Shown: positions 6,511-14,671 of the stretch, piece after piece
Position numbering within the stretch: position 1 is the first letter of the stretch
Layout of the letters: each line of letters begins with the position of its first letter
NCBI GenBank assembly: GCA_034421995.1
Contig: DAOUJY010000140.1
Coordinates: 1-24,144, forward strand
Reading direction: 5' to 3'
Source: Bin87 sp034421995
GTDB taxonomy: Bacteria; Chloroflexota; Dehalococcoidia; Lucifugimonadales; UBA3495
DNA: 24,144 nucleotides
Made by a program: the position numbers and the translations under genes
The notes under the pieces: model-generated
The model's database searches: none
What the model was told of the DNA's origin: nothing
The model's input: the letters and a program-made list of their open reading frames with translations, nothing else

Positions 6511-9500
6511 ATGAACCTCAATCTGCTCTACGCGGCCCTGGCCACCATAATCTTCGCCGCGGTGGCGGCGGCCTGCACCATCCCGTCGGAGATCACGCCG
6601 ACCGCGCCGAAGCCGGCTACGTCAGCGCCGGAACCGGGGGCATACTCAGAGATCGTGGACGGCTACCTGGCGGCGGTTCCCGCAGTCCTGCACGCCGGAC
6701 GGACGGAAAACGTGTCGGTTTCCCTGTTTGACGGCGCGGAACCGGCCCGTGGCGACGTGCGGCTGACCCTGCTGAAGGGAGATAGCCCGGTGGCGGAGGC
6801 CAGCGCGTCAGTGGCGGGCGCCGGCGCCATACCCCTGCCTGTGCCAACGATGCCCGCCGGCCACCGCGCTATCGACTATACTCTCCACATTGAGGGTGGC
6901 GGCGATGCCGACGGCCCGGCCTTTACCGACACGGCCATGGTGTTGGTAAAGGAACCCGCCGAGCTGCTGTTCTTGGAGACCGACAAGCCCATCTACAAGC
7001 CCGGCCAGCGCATCCGCATCCGCGCCCTGCGGCTGGACGCCGACCTGAAACCGCTTCCTGGCTCGATGACGCTGGAGATCCGGGACGCCAAGGGCATCAA
7101 GGTGTACAAACGGACGGTCAATGCCGACGAGTTCGGCATGGCCGAGGCCGGCCTGCCGCTATCTACGGAACCCAACCTGGGCGTCTGGAAAATAACCGCC
7201 AACTCCGGGGAACAATCCGCCCAGCTGGACGTCCGCGTTGACGAATACGTGCTGCCCAAGTACGAAATCAGCGTTGACCTGCCCAAGGAGTGGGTGTTGG
7301 TCGATGATCCAATCGCCGGAACCGTGTCCGCCGAGTACAGTTTCGGCAAGCCGGTGCGCGGCGAGCTGGAAATCGTCGCCTCCCGGTACGTGGGAACCTG
7401 GGAAGAGTACGCCCGCTTTGAGGGGGAGATCGACGGCGCGGCGTCTTTTGAGCTGCCGGCGGCTGGCTACGTGGCCGGCGTGCCGGGCGCCGGCGGGCAG
7501 GGCAACGTGCAGCTGGACATCACCGTGCGAGAGCCGGCCACCGGCTACGAGGAGCGCGCCACCAAGCTCCTGACCGTCGCCGAAGCTCCGGTGAACCTGC
7601 AGCTGATACCGGAGAGCCGGATTTTCAAGCCTGGGCTGCCCCTGTCGCTGCTGGTGGTGTCAGAGACGCCCGACCAGCGGCCCGTGGCCGCCGATGTCAA
7701 CGTAACCGTCCGGTACGTTGACGGGGAGTTTGAAACCGTCTCCGAGGAATCCCACGACCTGGCTAGCGGCGGCGGCGGCGCTCTGCTGGAACTGGTTCCG
7801 CCCAGCCAGGCGGTGGCGCTAACCGTGACCGCCGCGTCGCCGGACGCGGCCGCCACGTTGGCCATGGAGGCCGGCCACTCACCGTCGGGCAACTTTATCC
7901 ACGTGACGCAGACCGGCGACGCGGCGCTGTCGGTAGGAGCGCTGGCCACGTTCCGGGTCAATTCCACCACCGAGGCCCGGCAGTTTTACTACGAGGTAAT
8001 CGGGCACAACGGGGTCATTTTCTCCGACATAGCCTGGACGCCGGACATCGCTTTTGAGGTGACGCCGGCCATGACGCCGACGGCGCGGTTGCTGGTCTAT
8101 CAGATACTGTCCGACAACGAGGTGGCCGCCGACCATATTCCCTTCAGCGCGTCGGCCAGCTATCCCATGTCGCTGGAGGTCGAGTTCAGCAGCGATGAAG
8201 TGCGGCCCGGCGACGCGGTGGACATCAGCGTGCAGACAATGGGGCCGGCGAAAGTCGGGTTGGCGGCGGTGGACCGCTCGGTGTTCGTCCTGGCGGAAAA
8301 CCGCCTCAACCTGCAGCAGGTTTTTGCGGAACTGGAGCGGCTGTACGCCCAACCCCAGGCCGAGATTCACCTGGAGTGGCTGCCGGACCGGGTGGAGACG
8401 CGGGGGACCGCCGAGGCGTTCCGCTCCGCCGGGCTAATGACGATGAGCGACAAGGCGCTGTCCGCCGGAATGGAATTCCACCGGCCACGCCCGGAGCCAT
8501 CGCGAGGCGGGGATTGGCAACTGCTTGCGGTAGTCGGCTTCATTGCGTTTATTGTCGTCGCGTTCGTGCTGGGCATGATCGGATTGATAGTGTTCGGCAT
8601 CGTAAGATTAGCCAGGGCTGTTTTCACCGGCCTGTTCCTGGTCGCCATCGTAGCGGCGACGGGCGGACTGGTTGCCTGCGGCGGCTCCGAAGAAGCGCCG
8701 GCGGCGTACCAGGAAGCGGCGGCCCCGGCCAGCGCTTCGGTGGCAGCTGAGGCTGCCGACGGTCTGGCCGAAGTGCAGCGGGTGCGGCAGTTCTTCCCCG
8801 AAACCTGGCTGTGGGCCGACGTGATAACCGATGCGGCCGGCAACGCCACCCTGCCGGCAACCGCGCCCGACAGCATCACCACCTGGAACCTGCGTGCTGT
8901 CGGCGTCTCGCCGGAGCACGGCCTGGGCATCGCCAACGCCGAGCTGACCGTGTTCCAGCCCTTCTTTGTGCAGGTTGACCTGCCCTATTCCGCCATTCGC
9001 GGCGAGGAGTTTCCGGTCAAGGTCGCCCTGTACAACTACCTGGACACGCCCCAGGAATTCCAAGTGGAGATTGAAGAGTCTGGGGATTTTGCGCTGTTGG
9101 ACAACCCGACCCAAACGGTGACGGTTGCTCCCAACGAGGTGGGCGGGGTTGAGTTTGACATCGGGCTGACGGAATTGGGCGGCTTGCCCATCCAGGTAAC
9201 GGCCCGCAGCCGGGAAGCGGCTGACGCCGTTATCAGAAACCTGCTGGTGGAGCCGGAGGGCGTGGAGCAGGAAGTCGTGGACAATGCCATTCTCGGGCCG
9301 GGCGACCGGATCGACTTTGACCTCACCGCTCCACCGGACGCCATTCCAGGCTCCGACCGCGCCTATGTCGCCCTCACCGGCAGCTACCTGGCGCAGACGC
9401 TGAACGGGCTGGACAACCTGCTGCAAATGCCCTACGGCTGCGGCGAGCAGAATATGGTCCTGTTCGCGCCCAACATATACGTCGCCCGTTACCTGGACGC

Positions 9501-10836
9501 CACGGGCCAGTTGAAGCCGGAGGTAATGGCGAAAGCCGAACATCTGATGACCACCGGCTACCAGCGGGAGCTGACCTACCAACGCAGCGACGGCAGTTTT
9601 TCCGCCTTTGGAGAATCGGATGACGAGGGCAGCCTGTGGCTCACCGCTTTCGTGCTCAAATCATTCGCCCAGGCCAACGGGCTCATCTATATCGACGAGG
9701 TTGTCCTGCGGGACGCCGCCGACTGGATACTTGGCCACCAACGCAGCGGCGGTTCCTTTGAACCCGTCGGGTTCGTGCACCATCAGGAATTGCTGGGCGG
9801 CCTGCAGGGTAATACCGCGCTCACCGCCTACGTCGCCATCGCCCTGCACGAGGCCGGCTACGACCGCGCGTTGGCCGCGTCCATCGCGTATCTGGAGAGC
9901 CGGCTGGATGATATTGACGATGCCTACACCATGGCCATCGTCGCCTACGCCCTGGAACTGGCCGGCAGCCCCCGCGCCGGCGATGCTCACCGGGCGTTGC
10001 TGGATTCGGCAGTCGCCTCCGACGAACGGTTGCACTGGAGCGGCCCGGCGTCTGTGGAAACCACCGGGTACGCGCTGCTAGCCCTGCTGGAACGCGGGGA
10101 TGCCATCAACGCCGGCAACGCCGCCCGCTGGCTGGTGTCCCAGCGCAATGCCTTCGGTGGCTACGGCTCCACGCAGGATACGGTGGTGGGCCTGCAGGCG
10201 CTGATTGAATACGCGGCCGGGGCCAGGTTTGATGTTGACATGACCGTTGACCTCGCCGCCGGCGACTGGAGCAAGCACCTTGCCATCGACGCGGAAAACG
10301 CCGACGTGGTGCAGATAGTGGAGTTGCCCGACGTGGCCGACTTGCAGATCAGCGCCGCCGGCTCCGGCCGGGTGGTGGCCCAGATGGTGCAAAGTTTCAA
10401 TATGCCGGAGGTGCACCGGCCGGATGTGGAAATGTTCCAGATCGACGTTGAGTACAGCGCCGACCACGTGGCGGTCGACGACCTGATCGAAGTGACCGCC
10501 CGTTTCGCCTTCACGCCCCCTGAAGTGCTTGGCTCCGCACCGGACGCCGGAATGGTGGTGCTGGACGTGGCGATCCCGACGGGTTTCGCCCCCGTAACCG
10601 AGACTGTTGAGATGCTGGTGAATGACTATGCGCGGGTCAAGCGCTACGAAGTCGCCGGCCGCAAGGTGATCCTGTATCTGGAAGACCTGTCTCCCGGCGA
10701 GGAGTTGGAACTGCGATTCGACGCCAGGGCCCGGTACCCGGTCCGCGCCCAGCCAGTGACCTCACAAGCCTATTCTTACTACACCCCGCACTGGCGGGCC
10801 GAAACCCTGGGGACCAGTGTGACCGTGGTCTTCTGA
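6511..10836 (+). CDS. alpha-2-macroglobulin family thioester protein with internal TM hairpin and lipobox
   Basis: A 1441-residue protein. The start at 6511 is preceded by AAAGGA and begins a signal peptide with a lipobox-like AAAC at C22; the open upstream frame to 6292 overlaps the VWA gene and is not used. MG-type beta domains fill about 45-650, including LETDKPIYKPGQ (155-166). Residues 668-723 are two hydrophobic helices ending in LVAC. FFPETWLWADVI (761-772) resumes the macroglobulin fold. The thioester motif PYGCGEQ is intact (C977, Q980) within an alpha-toroid (about 960-1230). Residues 1305-1441 resemble the receptor-binding domain of animal alpha-2-macroglobulins. In this family a protease cuts the bait region, and the activated thioester then traps the protease covalently. 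The 3' part is strikingly metazoan-like by recall of the human sequence. Surface protease inhibition or adhesion is the likely role. Confidence 0.93.
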   Translation: MNLNLLYAALATIIFAAVAAACTIPSEITPTAPKPATSAPEPGAYSEIVDGYLAAVPAVLHAGRTENVSVSLFDGAEPARGDVRLTLLKGDSPVAEASASVAGAGAIPLPVPTMPAGHRAIDYTLHIEGGGDADGPAFTDTAMVLVKEPAELLFLETDKPIYKPGQRIRIRALRLDADLKPLPGSMTLEIRDAKGIKVYKRTVNADEFGMAEAGLPLSTEPNLGVWKITANSGEQSAQLDVRVDEYVLPKYEISVDLPKEWVLVDDPIAGTVSAEYSFGKPVRGELEIVASRYVGTWEEYARFEGEIDGAASFELPAAGYVAGVPGAGGQGNVQLDITVREPATGYEERATKLLTVAEAPVNLQLIPESRIFKPGLPLSLLVVSETPDQRPVAADVNVTVRYVDGEFETVSEESHDLASGGGGALLELVPPSQAVALTVTAASPDAAATLAMEAGHSPSGNFIHVTQTGDAALSVGALATFRVNSTTEARQFYYEVIGHNGVIFSDIAWTPDIAFEVTPAMTPTARLLVYQILSDNEVAADHIPFSASASYPMSLEVEFSSDEVRPGDAVDISVQTMGPAKVGLAAVDRSVFVLAENRLNLQQVFAELERLYAQPQAEIHLEWLPDRVETRGTAEAFRSAGLMTMSDKALSAGMEFHRPRPEPSRGGDWQLLAVVGFIAFIVVAFVLGMIGLIVFGIVRLARAVFTGLFLVAIVAATGGLVACGGSEEAPAAYQEAAAPASASVAAEAADGLAEVQRVRQFFPETWLWADVITDAAGNATLPATAPDSITTWNLRAVGVSPEHGLGIANAELTVFQPFFVQVDLPYSAIRGEEFPVKVALYNYLDTPQEFQVEIEESGDFALLDNPTQTVTVAPNEVGGVEFDIGLTELGGLPIQVTARSREAADAVIRNLLVEPEGVEQEVVDNAILGPGDRIDFDLTAPPDAIPGSDRAYVALTGSYLAQTLNGLDNLLQMPYGCGEQNMVLFAPNIYVARYLDATGQLKPEVMAKAEHLMTTGYQRELTYQRSDGSFSAFGESDDEGSLWLTAFVLKSFAQANGLIYIDEVVLRDAADWILGHQRSGGSFEPVGFVHHQELLGGLQGNTALTAYVAIALHEAGYDRALAASIAYLESRLDDIDDAYTMAIVAYALELAGSPRAGDAHRALLDSAVASDERLHWSGPASVETTGYALLALLERGDAINAGNAARWLVSQRNAFGGYGSTQDTVVGLQALIEYAAGARFDVDMTVDLAAGDWSKHLAIDAENADVVQIVELPDVADLQISAAGSGRVVAQMVQSFNMPEVHRPDVEMFQIDVEYSADHVAVDDLIEVTARFAFTPPEVLGSAPDAGMVVLDVAIPTGFAPVTETVEMLVNDYARVKRYEVAGRKVILYLEDLSPGEELELRFDARARYPVRAQPVTSQAYSYYTPHWRAETLGTSVTVVF
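8512..8679 (+). other. bait-region transmembrane hairpin with internal lipobox (within the macroglobulin gene)
   Basis: Codons 668-723 encode hydrophobic helix 1 (about 671-698, LLAVVGFIAFIVVAFVLGMI and on), a short basic turn RLARA (699-703) and hydrophobic helix 2 (about 704-722) ending in the canonical lipobox L720-V721-A722-C723. The Arg-containing turn fits a cytoplasmic loop, so C723 would emerge on the outer face, exactly as after a lipoprotein signal peptide. The following GGSEE and Ala-rich linker copy the mature N-terminus of the neighbouring VWA lipoprotein. Cleavage by Lsp is inference. Confidence 0.75.
9430..9450 (+). other. thioester motif of the macroglobulin
   Basis: Codons 974-980 read PYGCGEQ, continuing NMVLFAPNIYV. 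Cys977 (9439-9441) and Gln980 can form the internal beta-cysteinyl-gamma-glutamyl thioester that alpha-2-macroglobulins and complement C3 use for covalent attachment. All motif residues are present. Confidence 0.93.
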
Positions 10837-10906
10837 CCGTTCCGTTATGAGCCGGTGAAACTGCCCCGGATGAAGGGGGAACCAAGCCGAGAACAGCGGT
10901 GGACAC

Positions 10907-10920
10907 CCAGCTCAGGCTGG
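10907..10920. terminator. small hairpin between convergent genes, weak terminator candidate
   Basis: CCAGC-TCAG-GCTGG forms a 5-bp stem with a 4-base loop in the 117-base gap between the macroglobulin stop and the stop of the convergent ATPase gene. There is no T-run on the plus side, so intrinsic termination is doubtful. Confidence 0.3.
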
Positions 10921-10953
10921 CTCTGTAACCATTGTTTCTCATTTGGAATACCC

Positions 10954-11502
10954 TCAGAACGGGATGGTGGCGCGGACCATGGTTCCCGGTCGGAATTCCG
11001 TCTCCGTTATCTGAGGTTCGGTGGCGCCGTACATGGTGAGGAGTCCGTTACCCGAGTGGATCTGGAGCTTGCGACTTGGCCGGCGCATCTCGGTTACGGT
11101 GATCCATAGCCCGATGCCGCGGGTTGGCCTACCGGTTCCCGAGGTGAGTTCCTGGATGGCGATGGCGATGGCTTCTTGGTCGGACTGGGTGGCCGGCAGG
11201 TTGGGGTTTTTGCCCAGGGTGGCTCTGATGCCCGGTCCCGAGTCAGCGACGACCATGTCTAGGCAGTTGCCCATGCGGTGCGGCGTCACGCGGATGTGGC
11301 AGTGGGCGCCATCGTCGCTCATGCCGTGCTCGGCGGCGTTGTTCAGCAATTCGGAGAAGGTTTCGACGGCCACGCCGCTGATGCTGGCAGCCTCCGGGTG
11401 CCGGGTTGCCAGGTTCTGTTCGAGCGTGTTGGCCAGTTCCTGTGCCTCGCGCATGGAGTGGAAGATGGATGGCGGGAGGAGGTATTCGGTTTCTTGGTCC
11501 AT
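10954..11502 (-). CDS. stand-alone GHKL (anti-sigma-like) ATPase
   Basis: A 182-residue protein from the ATG at 11502, chosen because AAGGAG lies nine bases upstream; the longer frame starting at 11562 or 11619 has only weak sites. The Bergerat ATP-binding fold is complete: N-box ELLNNAAEHG (51-60), G1 box DSGPGI (87-92), and G2 box GRPTRGIGLW (124-133). There is no dimerisation/phosphoacceptor helix and no membrane segment, so it is not a full sensor kinase. Such small ATPases belong to the RsbW/SpoIIAB-like or related STAS-partner group and phosphorylate or sequester a partner protein. No STAS or sigma factor gene is adjacent, so the partner is unknown. It lies downstream of the large hybrid kinase, but 533 bases separate them, so co-transcription is uncertain. 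Confidence 0.8.
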   Translation of the reverse strand: MDQETEYLLPPSIFHSMREAQELANTLEQNLATRHPEAASISGVAVETFSELLNNAAEHGMSDDGAHCHIRVTPHRMGNCLDMVVADSGPGIRATLGKNPNLPATQSDQEAIAIAIQELTSGTGRPTRGIGLWITVTEMRRPSRKLQIHSGNGLLTMYGATEPQITETEFRPGTMVRATIPF

Positions 11503-11620
11503 GGTCGAAAACTCCTTGGCTGGTTTTCGCGCGGCGGGCATCATCGACTTGGCGTCGGTCATGGGCCACTCGCAGAACGTTTTTGTTCGGGATGTTTGGC
11601 GCTCGTACCAGAACCTCAAT

Positions 11621-11658
11621 TTTGTGCAAGGCCGGTTTTAGCCGCGCACATGCACAAA
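11621..11658. repeat. 8-bp inverted repeat upstream of the GHKL ATPase gene
   Basis: Exact arms TTTGTGCA (11621-11628) and TGCACAAA (11651-11658) are separated by 22 bases, about 120 bases upstream of the ATPase ATG on the minus strand. The spacing would place the arms about three helical turns apart, which suits an operator half-site pair better than an RNA stem. The binding factor is unknown. Confidence 0.4.
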
Positions 11659-11934
11659 CTTCCGGTGGCGCTCCCAGAATCTGATGCTGTTTCAAGGTGC
11701 CACGGTAGCTCTGCCATATGTCGTCTGCTGCAATGCTGAGATTCCTGACAAATCGACGTCACTCTTGGCTTTGTTCATGAAAACCTTGGGGTGCCGTCGA
11801 ACGTTGCCACTGTCGGACATTGTCGCCGTCGCTATTCGTGACCAAATTTCTCGACACATCATGGGCGTGGCGACGACGTCATCCGCTCCGCCGGAACGGA
11901 CGGCCCGCAGGCGGTGACCACAAGGGGCGATGCT

Positions 11935-11975
11935 CGGAGACGCCGGGGACGAGCAGATCTGCTGAGGCGTCTCCG
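11935..11975. terminator. nested 41-base hairpin downstream of the hybrid kinase gene
   Basis: Outer arms CGGAGACGCC (11935-11944) and GGCGTCTCCG (11966-11975) pair over ten perfect bases. Inside them AGCAGATCTGCT (11952-11963) is a perfect 12-base palindrome. It begins 60 bases after the kinase stop on the minus strand. The stem is strong, but there is no T-run after it on the minus strand and only TTT on the plus strand, so it may act as an RNA-stabilising or factor-dependent end rather than an intrinsic terminator. Confidence 0.45.
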
Positions 11976-12035
11976 TTTCATAGCTGCCGAGTTAGGGATG
12001 GAGCCCGGTCGACATCAGGTGTGATCCGTGCCGGC

Positions 12036-14462
12036 TCATCTCAACTCTGCCATACGGTATCCTACGCCCGGTTCGGTCAGGATATACGCGGCGCTGTCGG
12101 CTTCATCACCCAGCTTGCGTCTCAGCCGGCGTATGTGGGTGCGAACCACCTGCGGGTCTCCCGCCGTGGTCACTTTCCAGACCCTCCGCAATAACTGGTC
12201 GTGGCTCAAAGCGCGGCCGGCGTTCAGGGAGAGCACTCGGAGCAGATCGTATTCAATTGGAGTCAGATGGACCTCCAGCCCGTCCACTTGGATACGGCGT
12301 CGGGAGTAATCGATGTATAGGTTTCCCATCTCAAAGGGCTCCGTTGGCTCGTCGTGGTCCGGTCCGACCTGCTTGCGAAGGGCCGCCCTGATTCTTGCGG
12401 TCAACTCGGTGGGCGAGAAGGGCTTTGCCATGTAATCGGCGGCACCCTGGTTGAAAGCGCGCTCGATATTCAGGTCCCTTCCGTATGCGGTAAGGAAGAT
12501 CACGGGCACCTCCGAGATGTCGAGGATGTCTTGCATGAGTTCGATGCCGTCCGTATCGGGAAACACCAGGTCGAGGAGCACAAGTTGGGGCCGCTCTGAT
12601 GCCATCAGTCGTACCGCTTCCTGCGGATCGGCCGTGACGACGGGCTCATAACCGGCCCTGGTGAGGACGTCGCGGACCTGCCGCAATGTTTGGGGGTCGT
12701 CGTCCACCGCCAGGATACGAGCGTGTTCGTCCGCTCCCTGATGCTGGAGACCCTTATGACGATCGGGTCTGGATTGCCGACCTGAGTCGCCTTGTTCCGC
12801 AACCGGCAGCGTAAAGGTAAATCTTGCCCCGCGGCCTGGACCTTCGCTCTCAGCCCATACCCGGCCGCCGTGGGCCTCCACGATGCCCTTGCAGATCGCC
12901 AGGCCCAGGCCGGAGCCGGTTGTCTCCCGCCCACCGGCGTCGCCCTCGATCCGGACGTACTTGCGAAACAGATGGGGCAACCGTTCGGACGACACGCCCA
13001 GGCCCTCGTCCGTTACGGAGAAGGCGACATGCAGGTCCTGCAGTTCCGCCGCAACCCTGACGGTTGAGGAATCCCTCGAATACCTGGAGGCATTGGACAG
13101 CAGATTGCTGAAGACCTGCGTAACGCGCTGGCGGTCGGCCATGACCAATGGCATATCGGGAGGGAGATTGATCTGAAGGTCGTTGCCACCGCCCGCACTT
13201 ACGAAAGAGGTCTTGGCCTGGTCGATCAGGTCCGCCACCCCGGATGGTTCGGGGTTTACCGAAAGCGTTCCGGTCTCGATGTGCGCCACGTCCAGCAGGT
13301 CGGTGATCATGCGGCGCATCCGGTCCGCCTGGTCGTTGATGATCCGGTGGAACTGGTTCACCTCGGCCGGATTCAGGTTGGCGGTATCGTCGAGCAGGGT
13401 GGCGGCTGATCCTTTTATCGAGGTAAGAGGCGAACGCAGTTCGTGGCTCACCATGGCGAGGAATTCAGCACGCAGCCGCTCCAGTTCCTCCAGGGGCGTC
13501 ATGTCTTGGAGAGTGACTACCACAGACTGCATCTCGGCGCCGTCGTCGGAGTAAAGGGGCGTGGCGTTGACCAGGGTGGTGACGGACCTCCCGTCGGGCA
13601 CTTCTATCAGGATCTCCTCGGCGCGGATCGGCCGGCCGCTGCTCAACCTCTCCGCCAGCGGGGAAGCCTCCAAGGAGACCTCACTTCCGTCCATCCGGCG
13701 CAGGCGCAGTATCTCCATGATCTGTTCGGGTGGACCGCCCGGGTCCCGCAGGCCTTCGATGATTCGCAGTGTCTCCCGATTGTACGAGACCGGGGCTCCG
13801 GTCGCGGCGTCGAAGACCACGACGCCCACCGGCGAGGTGTTGACCAGGGCCTCCAGGTCAGCCCGGGCCCGCTGTTCCTCCCGGTACCTGCGGGCATTGG
13901 CAATGACCAGGGCGGCTTGGGACGCAAACATCACCAGCGACTCCTCGTCCTCGTGGGCGAACTCCCTGCTTTCCTCCCCATTGGTCAGGTAGATGGAGCC
14001 AATCCTGATGCCCCCGTTGCGGATCGGCGCGACCAACAGCGACTTGACCGCTACCGGAGGTCGCCACGGCGCAATACCCATGGACCGGATGTAACCGGTC
14101 AGGTCGTCAATCCAGAGCGTTTCGTCCACCTCGTTCAGATGCCTGAACAAGGGAGCGCTCTCCGGAAGCTGCGCCAGTACCTGGTGTTCCTCTGGCGTAA
14201 GGCCGGAGGTGACGAATTCCTCAAACATCCCGGCGTCGTCGATGACCGTGATGCCGCCGTACCGAGCGTGCGTGAGGTCGCGAGCGCTGTCCACCACATC
14301 CCGCAGCACGTCGTGGAAATCCAGGCTCTCGTTGATGCGCCGGCTGGCCTCGCTCAACTTGGTCAAACGTTCCCTCACCGCCGTTGTTTCCAATCTCGGT
14401 GGATTTCCCATTTTCAACCTTGGTGTTCCTCTCGCATGGGACTGGACGCTCAGCCCCGGCAT
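12036..14462 (-). CDS. GAF-PAS sensor histidine kinase fused to receiver and OmpR-type DNA-binding domain
   Basis: An 808-residue soluble protein carrying a whole two-component pathway. GAF spans about 30-192 and PAS about 200-322. HisKA follows with phospho-acceptor H340 (MVSHELRSPL). The HATPase has N-box N453/N457, DEGLGV (485-490) and GSGLGLAI (516-523). The receiver (about 582-697) has acidic pocket D587-D589, phospho-acceptor D631, T658 and K680. A winged helix (about 710-805) contains the recognition region VVRTHIRRLRRKLG. No transmembrane segment is present, so the signal is cytoplasmic or diffusible. The start at 14462 is supported by AGGAGG 11 bases upstream; ATG 14411 is an alternative. 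It is divergent from the desaturase gene across 209 bases and could regulate it directly; that is inference. Confidence 0.92.
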   Translation of the reverse strand: MPGLSVQSHARGTPRLKMGNPPRLETTAVRERLTKLSEASRRINESLDFHDVLRDVVDSARDLTHARYGGITVIDDAGMFEEFVTSGLTPEEHQVLAQLPESAPLFRHLNEVDETLWIDDLTGYIRSMGIAPWRPPVAVKSLLVAPIRNGGIRIGSIYLTNGEESREFAHEDEESLVMFASQAALVIANARRYREEQRARADLEALVNTSPVGVVVFDAATGAPVSYNRETLRIIEGLRDPGGPPEQIMEILRLRRMDGSEVSLEASPLAERLSSGRPIRAEEILIEVPDGRSVTTLVNATPLYSDDGAEMQSVVVTLQDMTPLEELERLRAEFLAMVSHELRSPLTSIKGSAATLLDDTANLNPAEVNQFHRIINDQADRMRRMITDLLDVAHIETGTLSVNPEPSGVADLIDQAKTSFVSAGGGNDLQINLPPDMPLVMADRQRVTQVFSNLLSNASRYSRDSSTVRVAAELQDLHVAFSVTDEGLGVSSERLPHLFRKYVRIEGDAGGRETTGSGLGLAICKGIVEAHGGRVWAESEGPGRGARFTFTLPVAEQGDSGRQSRPDRHKGLQHQGADEHARILAVDDDPQTLRQVRDVLTRAGYEPVVTADPQEAVRLMASERPQLVLLDLVFPDTDGIELMQDILDISEVPVIFLTAYGRDLNIERAFNQGAADYMAKPFSPTELTARIRAALRKQVGPDHDEPTEPFEMGNLYIDYSRRRIQVDGLEVHLTPIEYDLLRVLSLNAGRALSHDQLLRRVWKVTTAGDPQVVRTHIRRLRRKLGDEADSAAYILTEPGVGYRMAELR

Positions 14463-14542
14463 TTGAAGCCAACCCTCCTGCGAACCGTCGATTGTTGCAG
14501 TCTCGGATTATACGGTCCGCCAGAGCAATTGTCATACAGATG

Positions 14543-14573
14543 TAACGTTCTGGTTCGTATCGTTATGGATACG
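14543..14573. promoter_or_regulatory. imperfect direct repeats and short dyad in the kinase/desaturase divergent region
   Basis: TAACGTTCTGG (14543-14553) and TATCGTTATGG (14558-14568) match at 9 of 11 positions with a 15-base period. They overlap a dyad CGTATC-gttatg-GATACG (14556-14573). OmpR-type winged helix proteins bind tandem direct repeats, so this is a candidate site for the divergent kinase-regulator. The repeats are seen; binding is inference. Confidence 0.35.
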
Positions 14574-14671
14574 TCAGAGAGCGTAGCGCAATACTTCCAG
14601 CCCAGCAGGCCGAGCCATTTTACCAGCGGCATAACTCGCCGGACTTCCTGCGCTGCTGAAAGGAGACTCCA

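Larger units (their letters stand above)
11503..12035. other. 533-base intergenic region between two signalling genes
   Basis: No open frame here has a believable start and composition. It contains an 8-bp inverted repeat at 11621-11658 and a large nested hairpin at 11935-11975, described separately. It must hold the 3' end of the kinase transcript and probably the promoter of the ATPase gene. Confidence 0.5.
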
